In this document: piece by piece, positions 33,559 to 42,035 of the stretch
Numbering within the stretch: the stretch's first letter is position 1
Layout: every line of letters begins with the position of its first letter
Origin: Symsagittifera roscoffensis
Taxonomy: Eukaryota > Xenacoelomorpha > Acoela > Convolutidae
Assembly: GCF_963678635.1 (NCBI RefSeq)
Contig: NC_087064.1
Coordinates: 40,637,165-40,701,164, forward strand
DNA: 64,000 bases
Reading direction: 5' to 3'
The notes under the pieces: model-generated
Told to the model about the DNA's origin: nothing
Database searches by the model: none
Seen by the model: only the letters and a program-made list of their open reading frames with translations
Translations under genes and position numbers: made by a program

Positions 33559-33783
33559 TGACGTCATGGCCTACGCAACTATCTTTTTTTGGTAATGACA
33601 TCAATCTTTGAATAGAAGTGACGTTACCGCCTACGCAATTTTATTTTTATGGTAATGACGTCATTTTATAATTAGAACTGACGTCATCACCCACGCAGTT
33701 TTCCTTTTATGACAATGACGTCATTCTATGAATAGAAGTGACGTCATCGCCCACGCAATTTTCCTTTTATGGTTATGACGTCA
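33559..33783. promoter_or_regulatory. Array of eight CRE-like palindromes, 60-bp period
   Basis: TGACGTCA occurs exactly at 33559, 33656, 33679, 33716, 33739 and 33776, with one-base variants TGACATCA at 33596 and TGACGTTA at 33619. Spacing alternates strictly 37, 23, 37, 23, 37, 23, 37. Each 60-bp unit also carries CYACGCA, and the array lies about 95 bp upstream of the polB ATG. TGACGTCA is the CREB/ATF binding site. An inverted CCAAT (CCAATCAGA) lies at 33837. The array sits between divergent ORFs (polB leftward, 33.9 kb rightward), so it may serve both. Confidence 0.8.
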
Positions 33784-33889
33784 TCGCCTACGTTATTCCT
33801 TGGAAAATTCTAGAATTTTCCAGAAAAATTTTCAACCAATCAGAACTAAGCAGTTTCTAGACATAACTTTGAACCAATAATAATTCTTT

Positions 33890-34411
33890 TTGAAAAATGT
33901 CAATAAAAAAAAACATTCGAGCTTCCTCGAGTTATTCTACCTGAAAAAAGAAAATATTCCGTGTGATTTCCTTATTGATGAAATAGATGTAGATTCTTGC
34001 TTTTTTCATAATTTTATGGATGTTTATGTTGTCCAATTTAGAATTCTCCGACTAAGTAAAGGTCTTTTTAGGGAAACTTACCCAATCAAAAAGTTTTTTT
34101 TTGATCAACATTTTGCGTATCAAAGCTATGAAGTTACTGCTGAGTTACTCTTGACTAGAAAAGAAAATTTATTTATTTTAGAAAACTTACTAACAAAAAA
34201 TACGTACGATAATATTTCAAAGACTCTTTTTATTCCCTACCCAACTCCCAAATTAGTCAAAACTCCCCAGCAGAGTTCTTTATTCCTCCATTTCTCTAAA
34301 GAGTTTCAAAGTTCAAAATCTTGCATGATTAGGTTTGGAATCAGATATCAGAAATTTGCTTTGAAAAATTCATCAACTTTGAGTTATTTTTTCAAATCTA
34401 CATCAAAATGA
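33890..34411 (+). CDS. Hypothetical 173-codon ORF divergent from polB
   Basis: A single open frame without an in-frame ATG at its start. ATG 33897 lies just inside but is one base out of register across a run of nine A (33905-33913). The first in-frame ATG is 34016. The sequence alternates beta-like strands with a short helix: YVVQFRILRLSKGLFRETYP, then YEVTAELLLTRKENLFILEN. This strand-strand-helix pattern recalls PC4-type ssDNA-binding domains, as do two smaller ORFs at 39 kb, but no family is certain. It runs away from the CRE array. Confidence 0.45.
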   Translation: MKNVNKKKHSSFLELFYLKKENIPCDFLIDEIDVDSCFFHNFMDVYVVQFRILRLSKGLFRETYPIKKFFFDQHFAYQSYEVTAELLLTRKENLFILENLLTKNTYDNISKTLFIPYPTPKLVKTPQQSSLFLHFSKEFQSSKSCMIRFGIRYQKFALKNSSTLSYFFKSTSK

Positions 34412-34498
34412 AAGAACTTGACTATCTACTCAAAAACTAGCAATTCACCATCGATTATTTACAAAAAATCAATTAACTCGATGAAATAATTTGTAGAT

Positions 34499-34639
34499 AT
34501 GCTTTTTTTATTAATTTTTCTTCTTTTGTAAGTTATATCGGCAAGATTTCTTATTCTTACAGTAAACAACTTTTGTTTATCTATTTTTGCGATTGCTTTT
34601 GTCTATATTTTACCTGATTTGGAAGATTCAAAACCTTAA
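34499..34639 (+). pseudogene. Broken copy of small two-span membrane protein
   Basis: Counterpart of the intact gene at 36510-36818, shortened at its N-terminus. ATGCTTTTTTTATTAATT begins the hydrophobic part. TAA at 34529 replaces a leucine codon of the other copy, after which the frame continues with FAIAFVYI-type sequence to TAA 34637 (LEDSKP end versus LEDLSP). Confidence 0.6.
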
Positions 34640-34657
34640 AAGGCAAACTTTTGTCTG

Positions 34658-34830
34658 ATTGGATACGACAACTAGAACAAAAAGAACATTTTTGTGATTG
34701 GAAACGACAATGTGTAAAATCCAGCTTTTTTCCGATTGGACACGCCTTTTCTATAAGAATTCACTACAAGGAAACTTAAATCTGATTGGACGCGACTACA
34801 ATGCAAACAAGGAAAACTCATTCTGATTGG
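34658..34830 (+). promoter_or_regulatory. Five inverted CCAAT boxes, copy 1
   Basis: ATTGG at 34658, 34697, 34735, 34785 and 34826, mostly inside (T)CTGATTGGA/T followed by ACGAC. Spacing is 39, 38, 50 and 41. CTGATTGG is the extended NF-Y binding consensus read on the other strand. The array ends 190 bp before the ATG at 35020. Confidence 0.7.
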
Positions 34831-35019
34831 TTAAACCCACACATTCGAATTGAAGGTAACCCTCTCTCTTAACTGAAAATCATTTTATTTTCAACTTAAC
34901 TACCGTCAACTACCTACTCTCTCAGCTCTAAGTACACTTAACTTCCGTGAAATATCTCCCTCTCAACTGTAAATTTTTTTGTTTTTATTCTGTATCGTTA
35001 ACTCAACTTATTGCTCAAA

Positions 35020-35271
35020 ATGATCTTCTCAGTACAAAACAACAACCTTATGTTCTCGGTAGAATTTTCGGCTGATTTAGTACAAATCCAAGTGCGAGAA
35101 ACAGTTTGTGGAGTTTTTCTGGCACGAATGGACATCCCAATCCAAGTCTGGCACATGGTGGAGATGATGCGCAGGGATTTCAACGAAAACCATATAACGC
35201 AAGTACCCCCTACAGAGAACCAACTTGGAGAAATGCAAATGATGGAGGAAGTGGCCGACAAGTGGGAATGA
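35020..35271 (+). CDS. Hypothetical ORF, frame 1 of overlapping pair
   Basis: Eighty-three codons from the first ATG after the CCAAT array to TGA at 35269. It begins M-I-F-S-V-Q-N-N-N-L-M-F and contains DIPIQVWHMVEMMRRDF. In the duplicate at 37207 the first 53 codons stay open. Two adjacent base changes convert GCACGA to GCCAGA, leaving Ala-Arg unchanged, and CCA to CCT is also silent in this frame. This hints that this frame is the selected one in this part. No family recognised. Confidence 0.4.
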   Translation: MIFSVQNNNLMFSVEFSADLVQIQVRETVCGVFLARMDIPIQVWHMVEMMRRDFNENHITQVPPTENQLGEMQMMEEVADKWE

Positions 35272-35519
35272 ACTACCCCGAAACTCCTGACTCTAGACAT
35301 GTGGCTCAAGCATACGAAGATTTCCTTTTTCCTTTGGAAGAGGGATCTGTGGACAACCCAATTACCATCGAGGAGGATGAAGGGTTCTCTGAGCCAAGAA
35401 CACCAGTCAGCAAACCACCAAGACAACCACCAGTGATGGAGGCAAGACCAGCTTTGCGCTCCTTTGAGAACTTGCAAAATTTTGAGAACTCAGCTGCTCG
35501 ACAGTTCTTTGATTTGTAA
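35076..35519 (+). CDS. Hypothetical Pro/Glu-rich ORF, overlapping frame
   Basis: Open from 35076 to TAA at 35517 (about 147 codons) with no ATG at its start. The C-terminal half is polar and disordered-looking: YEDFLFPLEEG, then DNPITIEEDEGFSEPRTPVS, then a PxxP-rich linker and SAARQFFDL. PITIEEDE has the form of a SUMO-interaction motif (hydrophobic core followed by acids). It overlaps the 35020 ORF by 196 bp in a different frame. It could be the second exon or a frameshifted continuation of that ORF; no convincing intron was found. Confidence 0.4.
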   Translation, partial: FSTNPSARNSLWSFSGTNGHPNPSLAHGGDDAQGFQRKPYNASTPYREPTWRNANDGGSGRQVGMNYPETPDSRHVAQAYEDFLFPLEEGSVDNPITIEEDEGFSEPRTPVSKPPRQPPVMEARPALRSFENLQNFENSAARQFFDL

Positions 35520-36509
35520 ATAAATTGGTTATTTTCTTGTGTTTTGTAATTTAATTTGTTTGGATCTATTATTTTCATTTTAAAGAGACGGGAAAAAAGA
35601 GATGAGATCATAGAAAAAATTGTTAAAAAAATTCAAAGGTAAAGTTTTATTTTTATTTGTAGAAAAATTTTCTTAAAAATGAAACTAATCAGCAACTGGT
35701 AATTACTTTTACAAAGTTTTGATAGAAAGATGGCAAAAAAGTTAAACTAATTTTAACACCCTGGAAAAATTTCACAACATTTTTTTTCACACATGACAAA
35801 AAAAATTACCTCAATTTTTGCAAACATGTTAAAAACTTAACATTATTTTTGAACCATGCAAAAGTTTTTTTAATTTTTCTGGCAAATTAGTTAAAGAAAT
35901 CTAAGAAAATCTCGCAAATTAAGAAAACTTTTGTTAAATATTTTCGCATTTAAAAAAATGTAACAAGATTTTCTTGCACTGTTCGAAATTAAAATTTATG
36001 ATCTTCTTTGTTGTGATTTTGATCAAAAAAAATAATTTTTTGCATGAATAGTGATAAAAAACATCAGAAAAACAATGTATTAAGATAGGAAATAGCACTC
36101 AAAATCATCAATAATGAAAAATTTTCAGCAGGTATATAACAAGTTTTTTACAATAAATTTTTGCGTTTTTCGAATAAGCAAAATAAAAAAGAAGTTAGAT
36201 TTTTATATTGGTTTTCCAAAAAACCACAAAAAACTTGCATATAACACAAAAAATTTTATAAAACTTTTGCACACTTGTTAAAAAACAGAAACAGTTTTTG
36301 CATCTTGTAAGAAAAGTTACATAAAATTTTGGCAAACGTGTTGAAAAAATCAAATCAAAACTTGCATCTTCCAAAAAATCTATGAGGTAATTTTTGCACA
36401 CGTGTTGAAAATTACAAATTTGTTTGTTGAAAAAACTTTTGATTTGAATATAACTATTTTTGACAAAATTTAAAAAAAAAAAATTTCAATTTTTAAGAAA
36501 AAAACTGAC
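35520..36509. repeat. AT-rich spacer with TTTTTGCACACRTGTT micro-repeats, copy 1
   Basis: No gene. A degenerate motif, roughly AATTTTTGCACACATGTTAA, recurs near 35787, 35816, 36260, 36315 and 36390 in variable spacing. Similar motifs fill 37.92-38.45 kb, the equivalent place in the second unit. Confidence 0.6.
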
Positions 36510-36818
36510 ATGCTCATTATTTACAGTACCATAAACATCAATGAAAGAATCAACAATTTTCAACAAATCAGTCTCATACTTCAATTTTTGATTTTTTTTG
36601 AATCCTTTCCAAAAAAGCTGATTCAAGAGTCTGAGTGGACGCAAGCTCCTGAGCAGAGCTGGAAAAAAATTGCGGAGATGTTGATTTTATTAATTTTCTT
36701 TATTTTGTTACTTATATCGGCAATATTTCTAATTTTTACGGCAAACAAATTTTGGTTATTTATTTTTGCGATTGCTTTTTTGTGTATTTTTAATTATTTG
36801 GAAGATTTAAGTCCTTAA
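36510..36818 (+). CDS. Small membrane protein, two predicted spans
   Basis: 102 codons from ATG to TAA. The first 55 residues are polar (ESEWTQAPEQSWKKIAEM). Then comes LILLIFFILLLISAIFLIF, a short turn TANK, and FWLFIFAIAFLCIFNYLEDL. It thus looks like a C-terminal hairpin of two membrane helices ending in acidic LEDLSP. It sits directly upstream of the second CCAAT array. The copy at 34.5 kb is truncated and the 38.5 kb stub has lost the membrane part. No family recognised; small viral or transposon membrane proteins are one possibility. Confidence 0.5.
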   Translation: MLIIYSTININERINNFQQISLILQFLIFFESFPKKLIQESEWTQAPEQSWKKIAEMLILLIFFILLLISAIFLIFTANKFWLFIFAIAFLCIFNYLEDLSP

Positions 36819-36836
36819 AATGTAAGCTTTTGTCTG

Positions 36837-37010
36837 ATTGGATACGACAACTTGAACAAAAATGAATATTTTTGTGATTGGAAACCACAATGTATAAAAT
36901 GGAGCTTGGTTACCGATTGGACCCGAGTTTTCAAAAGAAATCCATAAAAGGAAACTGAAATTTGATTGGACACAACTACAATCCAAATAAGGAAAATCCA
37001 TTCTGATTGG
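36837..37010 (+). promoter_or_regulatory. Five inverted CCAAT boxes, copy 2
   Basis: ATTGG at 36837, 36877, 36916, 36965 and 37006 (spacing 40, 39, 49, 41), preserving number and spacing of the array at 34658. It precedes the ATG at 37207 by about 200 bp. The first box starts 19 bp after the membrane-protein stop. Confidence 0.7.
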
Positions 37011-37206
37011 TTAAACTTACACATTCCAGTTGAAGATATCCCTCACTCCTAACTAAAACTAATTTTCTTTTCAACTTAACTAGCGTCAACTACCTCCTTC
37101 CTCAGCTCTAAATACATTTATTTTAACTTAAGTTCCGTGAATTATCTCCCTCTCGACTGTAAATCTTTTTTTTACTCTGTATCGTTAACTCAATTTATCG
37201 CTCAGA

Positions 37207-37687
37207 ATGAGCTTCTCAGTACAAAACAACAATCTTATGTTCTCGGTAGAATTTTCGGTTGATTTAGTACAAATCCAAGTGCGAGAAATAGTTTGTGGAG
37301 TTTGTCTGGCCAGAATGGACATCCCTATCCAAGTCTGGCACATGGTGAAAGTGATTCAAAAGAATTTCAGCTAGCATCATATGATGCAAAATTCCATCAC
37401 AGAGAATCAACTTGGAACAATGCAAATGATGAAGGAAGTGACTCAGCATGTGTGAATAAACTACCCCGAGATTCCTGACTCAAGGTTTGTGGTTCAACCA
37501 GTCGAAGACTTCCTCTTTCCTTGGGAAGAGGGATTTGTGGACAACTATCGAAGAGGATGAGGTAATCTCTGAGCCAAGAACTCCAGTCAGCGAACCACCA
37601 GTAATGGATGCAAGACCAGCTTTGCGCTCCATTGAGAACTTGCAACGTTTTGAGAACTGAGCTGCTCGACAGCTCTTTGATTTGTAA
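37207..37687 (+). pseudogene. Second copy of the overlapping ORF pair, broken
   Basis: The frame from ATG 37207 (M-S-F-S-V-Q-N-N-N-L) matches the 35020 ORF and ends early at TAG about 37366. The alternative frame (SLSGQNGHPYPSLAHG) is open to TGA near 37476. Downstream, the acidic and proline-rich C-terminal half is recognisable (AEDFLFPWEEG-like) but frameshifted, ending at a TAA equivalent to 37685. Confidence 0.6.
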
Positions 37688-38606
37688 ATAATTTGGCTGT
37701 TGTCATGTGTTTTGTAATTTAATGTTTTTTGCATCTACTAATTTCGTTTTAAAGAGATAGGAACAAACAGATAAGATCATTGAAAAATTAGTTAAAAAGA
37801 TTGCATCGGCAAAGTTTTGGTTAAAATTTGTAAAAAAATTTGTTAAAAATCAAACTAATTTTACAATTAGTAAATATTTTCAAAAAAAGTTTTATCGTAA
37901 GATGATAAGAAACTTGAATCAATTTCGATATTTGTGAAAAACTTCACAACATTTTCGCACACAAGATAAAAAATTACTACAATTTTTGCACACATGTTAA
38001 AAATTTTCAAAAAATTTTTTGCACCATGCAAAAGCTTTCATAACATTTTTTGCATACTTGTTAAAAAAATCAAAGAAAATCTCGCAGGTTAAGAAAATTT
38101 TAATTGCATTTTTTTGCCTTTTTCAGAAAAACTGTAACAAGATTTGTTTGCAATGCTAAAAAATAATGTTTAAGAATTTCCTTGTTTTAATTTTGATCAG
38201 TGGAAAACCTATTTTTGCACGTATCTAAATCAAAAACATCAGAAAAACAGTGTATAAAGATACGGAAAAGCACTCGAAGTCATCAAAACTGATAATTTCT
38301 AAACAATAAGAAAAAAGAAGTTAGGTTTTGCAAATGTATACATTTAAAAATATGAAAAAATTTGCGTTCTGTAACAAACTTTCTGTAAAATACGCATTTT
38401 TGTTAAAAGTGATCAAATGTTTTGGATATTGTAAAAAAGTAACATGAAATTATTCGTTGAAAAGCATTTGAATTGAAATTTAATTAACCTTGACTAGTTT
38501 TTCATGAAGAAATAATCAAAAATTAATAGAAAACTGACACGCTCACTATTTACAGAACCATAACCATCAATAAAACAATCAATTATTTTGAACAAATCAG
38601 ATTCAA
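37688..38606. repeat. AT-rich spacer, copy 2, plus stub of a third unit
   Basis: Same TTTTTGCACACATGTT-type motifs as 35.5-36.5 kb (near 37948, 37980 and 38043). At about 38535-38606 the start of another unit appears (GCTCACTATTTACAG and following match 36512 onward), then breaks off where the 2.7-kb repeat begins. No intact gene. Confidence 0.6.
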
Positions 38607-38908
38607 ATTCTGAGTTTTGTACTCTTAGAATTTTGTCTAAAATGCTGAGCCAAGAATTTGCGTAGATGCAAAATTTTGATTAGAACTTAGATAAGGTTTT
38701 TTGAACTTTTTGCGTTTTGTTTTTAACTTTTTTGAACTTTTTTGAACAAGTTGTTTCCTTGGTGTTCGCTTGGTGTTTTTTCTGCTCCTTTCCATCGTAA
38801 ATTATGCTGAACTTCCCAACTAAGCTGATTGAAGACTTCCCCACTTGATGTGACAATACTCGAAAAATATCTGTGTTTTTACAAAAAGTAAAGACTATCA
38901 ATTTCTTG

Positions 38909-39142
38909 TTATATGTATTGATGTTTGTCTAATCTCTGAAAAATTTGGCTAAGAGATGTTCCAATTAAAACTATATGAAATTTGGAATTTCCCAAGGAAC
39001 AGAAAAAATTGTGAGTAGAGACGCAATAAACTTGGTTTACTATGTATTTTTCGTAAAATTCGTTGGAAACAGTAATAAACAATGATTTACTATTAAAATA
39101 AGAATTAAAGCTGGGAAGAGCTTGACACATAGCAGCTGCCAT
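38909..39142 (-). CDS. Hypothetical 77-codon ORF, unit 1
   Basis: ATG to stop on the minus strand: MAAAMCQALPSFNSYFN, then strand-like SLFITVSNEFYEKYIV and FHIVLIGTSLSQIFQRLDK. The same ORF is intact in unit 2 (41598-41831) with four amino-acid differences. It diverges from the gene at 39347 across the CArG array. It has the strand-strand-helix look of the plus-strand partner. A second open stretch (38901-38680, VFTFCKNTDIFRVL) follows in another frame. Confidence 0.35.
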   Translation of the reverse strand: MAAAMCQALPSFNSYFNSKSLFITVSNEFYEKYIVNQVYCVSTHNFFCSLGNSKFHIVLIGTSLSQIFQRLDKHQYI

Positions 39143-39206
39143 TGGGAAAAATGGTTTTTGCAGAAAATGGTTGAGTTATATAGTAGTAATAACGCCTGCG
39201 CAGTTT

Positions 39207-39252
39207 CCATATAGGGAAGTCCTTCCATATTTGGTACTACTTCCATATATGG
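39207..39252. promoter_or_regulatory. Three CArG-like boxes at 18-bp steps, unit 1
   Basis: CCATATAGGG at 39207, CCATATTTGG at 39225 and CCATATATGG at 39243. The last two match CC(A/T)6GG, the SRF/MADS-box site; the first has one deviation. The array lies between divergent ORF starts at 39142 (minus) and 39347 (plus). Confidence 0.65.
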
Positions 39253-39346
39253 AAATGGCGATGACTCATACTGCTTACTTCCATTTTCATTTAATCTCAA
39301 AGTCATTTCTCTCATTTCTCCTCATCTGATCAGTTTGATCTTCAAA

Positions 39347-39592
39347 ATGTACTCGAGAAAAGTTGATAGTCCCAACTATATTGAGTTTTCAAAAAATCAG
39401 AAAAAAGTTGGGAGATTTGTTTGGTTCCAAAAATCCTACAAGGGGAAAATTTACTTGGAACCGTGCTTCCAACTATTAAAAATAAATGATTTGGAACAAT
39501 TCGAAAAGTGTCAACAAGTCTATCTTAGTGAAAAAGAAGGAGAAGCAATATCGGCAATCCAAAACAGTGTTATTCATGAGTATATGAAATAG
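39347..39592 (+). CDS. Small basic protein, possible PC4-like domain, unit 1
   Basis: Eighty-one codons from ATG (chosen as the first in-frame ATG after the CArG array) to TAG. GRFVWFQKSYKGKIYLEPCF gives two predicted strands around Y-K-G-K. VYLSEKEGEAISAIQNSVI gives a strand and a helix. The order strand, Y-K-G-K, strand, then L-S-x-x-E helix resembles the PC4/p15 ssDNA-binding coactivator fold. This is a pattern match only. A second ORF begins 11 bp after the stop. Unit 2 carries a frameshifted copy. Confidence 0.5.
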   Translation: MYSRKVDSPNYIEFSKNQKKVGRFVWFQKSYKGKIYLEPCFQLLKINDLEQFEKCQQVYLSEKEGEAISAIQNSVIHEYMK

Positions 39593-39603
39593 CAACATAC
39601 AAC

Positions 39604-39729
39604 ATGAGGAGGGTGTATGTCACAATCAAGAAGTACAATGTGAACAAGCCACCCTACTTTCAGATTAGACTTTTCACTGCAAAGGAGAGTAAAGCAATGA
39701 AACAAGTTGCCTATGTCAACTATATTTGA
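39604..39729 (+). CDS. Small ORF directly after the PC4-like gene, unit 1
   Basis: Forty-one codons, ATG to TGA, beginning MRRVYVTIKKYNVNKPPYFQ. Identical in extent in unit 2 (42294-42419). It begins with what looks like a second strand pair (VYVTIKKY, YFQIRLF). It may be the broken continuation of the upstream protein or a separate short peptide. Confidence 0.35.
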   Translation: MRRVYVTIKKYNVNKPPYFQIRLFTAKESKAMKQVAYVNYI

Positions 39730-40400
39730 ACCAATTCAAGGAACTGTCCCAAATTTTGGAGACTTTACGTTTGTTGATAATTGTAAACCTCAGTATTGCT
39801 TTCTGATGTTTAGCATCTTTGTTAATTGAAATATTATTGGTTCAAAACCATTTTTTTCTCACTGAAGTGTATATTCAGAGCTATAAAATTTGAGCAAATG
39901 TCAGACAAACCATGCAATTTAATTGAAGTTGACATAAAACACTAACCACTTATCAAATGATTTTCCAGTATTTATTTAAGAAATTACAGATTAACTAAAT
40001 TAATTACTGTTTCCATCAAAAATTAGATAAATTTTGTCTCATTTTAACAAAATTACAAGCAAGAATAAATATTCGGTTGAAAAGATTATCATTATTTATC
40101 GATTTTCAGATTTTCATTGAATTTGAGGTTTCACAGATTCCATAATTTGAGGTTTTGATTGGCTACTTGATTTTCCTTAAAAATAATTAGATTCTAAATG
40201 AAGAAAAAAATACTTATGGTGTTTGTTATTACAAAATACCTCAGAAATGATAAAACAATTTAAGTTTCTTCGTCAACAATTTTAGAAATTTTTATGTTTC
40301 TTCGTTTATTTTAGTAAGAAAAATGTTTCTATCAAAAACGTTTTGAATGTCTGAAAAGGACATTTATCAGATTTTAAGATTGAACTACTACAAAAAAAAA
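39730..40400. other. No gene seen (unit 1 spacer)
   Basis: AT-rich sequence with an inverted CCAAT (TTTTGATTGGCTAC) at about 40155 and no ORF of note. Confidence 0.5.
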
Positions 40401-40765
40401 ACAAAAGAGTGGTGGACAGAGGACGTTGATGGAGATTGTTTTAGTTTTAACTTGTATAGAAACAGAGAAAGCTCAATAAGTTTGTAAAAAGATGGCGAGG
40501 AGATTTCAGAAAAGAAAAATTCTGCCTGATTTATCAACAATGTTTTTATCTAGAAGATTTAAGTCAGATTCAATGAACTTTCATTAAAAAACAAACCAAT
40601 GGAAGAGGCTATGAAACAAAAATTGGAGATAAAGAACATCATTTTGATTACTGTTTTGAATTTGATACAATTACAAAATCTAGGTTTGTCAGAATATATT
40701 TTAATCGGTTATCCAAATTTAAAAGACTTCCGGTTGTTATAGACAATATATTAAAAACAAAGTGA
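40401..40765 (+). pseudogene. Decayed ORFs, unit 1
   Basis: One frame from 40401 reads KEWWTEDVDGDCFSFNLYRN to TAA 40485 and on. Another, 40583-40765, reads GRGYETKIGDKEHHFDYCFE and then RIYFNRLSKFKRLP to TGA. Both are more protein-like than the competing frame that starts with ATG at 40602. They are out of register with each other. Unit 2 (about 43090-43460) shows the same two pieces. Family not recognised. Confidence 0.3.
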
Positions 40766-41033
40766 TAAGAATGTATATTTTGGTATTTTCTTTTTTCAGT
40801 GGCTAGAAATGGAGTAAATCAAAAAATTTTGATCAAAATTTCAAAATTTGAACTGAGTATCGAAAAAACAAAATAAACCAGACAAGAAATCTCATTTATC
40901 TCACTAAGGTATCAAATTTAACATTTTAGTTATGTTAGAAAAATTATATAAAATTGATTGATTAGGAAGTTTCATAAACATAGTTTGGTTCTGATGTACA
41001 AACTTTTTAAAAATCTGTGAATACTTCATTCTG

Positions 41034-41300
41034 ATTGGTTATGGTCACAAATACTACCTGTTAAGGTATCCTCAATAACTACAAACGATATCAAAAGTGT
41101 TGAAAAACTCACGAGAAGTAGAGCTCAATTCTGATCGGCTGACAATAATTTTGTTGAAAATTCCATGACTATTGAAGCTCAATTCTGATTGGTTGACATT
41201 AAATTTGTTGAAAATTCCATGACTATTGAAGCTCGATTCTGATTGGTTGATATCAGAAAAGATAAGAATTTCCTTATAATTAATGCTCGATTCTGATTGG
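41034..41300 (+). promoter_or_regulatory. CCAAT array, 54-bp period, unit 1
   Basis: ATTCTGATTGG at 41034, a one-base variant (ATCGG) at 41134, then ATTGG at 41188, 41242 and 41296. The last four are exactly 54 bp apart, each inside TCTGATYGGYTGAYA, with GTTGAAAATTCCATGACTAT between two of them. It closes unit 1 and precedes unit 2. Confidence 0.7.
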
Positions 41301-41597
41301 TTGATATTTTGAAAACTCCCTGGGTAGATTCTGAGTTTTGTACTCTTAGAATTTTGTCTAAAATGCTGAGCCAAGAATTTGCGTAGATGCAAAATTTTGA
41401 TTAGAACTTAGATAAGGTTTTTTGATTTTTTTGCGAACAAGTCGTTTCCTTGATACGCTTGGTGTTTTTTCTGCTCCTTTCCATCGTAAATTATGCTGAA
41501 CTTCCCAACTAAGCTGATTGAAGACTTCCCCACTTGATGTGACAATACTCGAAAAATATCTGTGTTTTTACAAAAAGTAAAGACAATCAATTTCTTG

Positions 41598-41831
41598 TTA
41601 TATGTATTGATGTTTGTCTAATCTCTGATAAATTTGGCTAAGAGATGTTCCAATTAAAACTATATGAAAATTGGAATTTCCCAAGGAACAGAAAAAATTG
41701 TGAGTAGAGACGCAAAAAACTTGGGTTACTATGTATTTTTCGTAAAATTCGTTGGAAACAGTAATAAACAATGATTTACTATTAAAATAAGAATTAAAGC
41801 TGGGAAGAGCTTGACACATAGCAGCTGCCAT
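41598..41831 (-). CDS. Hypothetical 77-codon ORF, unit 2
   Basis: Second copy of 38909-39142. Differences are N to T, Y to F, K to N and F to Y. The ORF stays intact in both copies while the neighbouring plus-strand gene in this unit is frameshifted. Confidence 0.35.
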   Translation of the reverse strand: MAAAMCQALPSFNSYFNSKSLFITVSNEFYEKYIVTQVFCVSTHNFFCSLGNSNFHIVLIGTSLSQIYQRLDKHQYI

Positions 41832-41895
41832 TGGGAAAAATGGTTTTTGCAGAAAATGGTTGAGTTATATAGTAGTAGTAACGCCTGCGCAGTTT

Positions 41896-41941
41896 CCATA
41901 TAGAGAAGTCCTTCCATATTTGGTACTACTTCCATATAAGG
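41896..41941. promoter_or_regulatory. Three CArG-like boxes, unit 2
   Basis: CCATATAGAG (41896), CCATATTTGG (41914) and CCATATAAGG (41932), again 18 bp apart. The third site differs from unit 1 (CCATATATGG) but still fits CC(A/T)6GG. Confidence 0.65.
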
Positions 41942-42035
41942 AAATGGCGATGACTCATACTGCTTACTTCCATTTTCATTTAATCTCAAAGTCATTTCTC
42001 TCATTTCTCCTCATCTGATCAGTTTGATCTTCAAA

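Noticed and set aside
34873-35081. A possible intron joining an upstream open stretch to the 35076 frame
   Set aside because: GT and AG candidates exist, but the upstream stretch has no ATG and is full of stops in the duplicate copy, so the exon is not supported.
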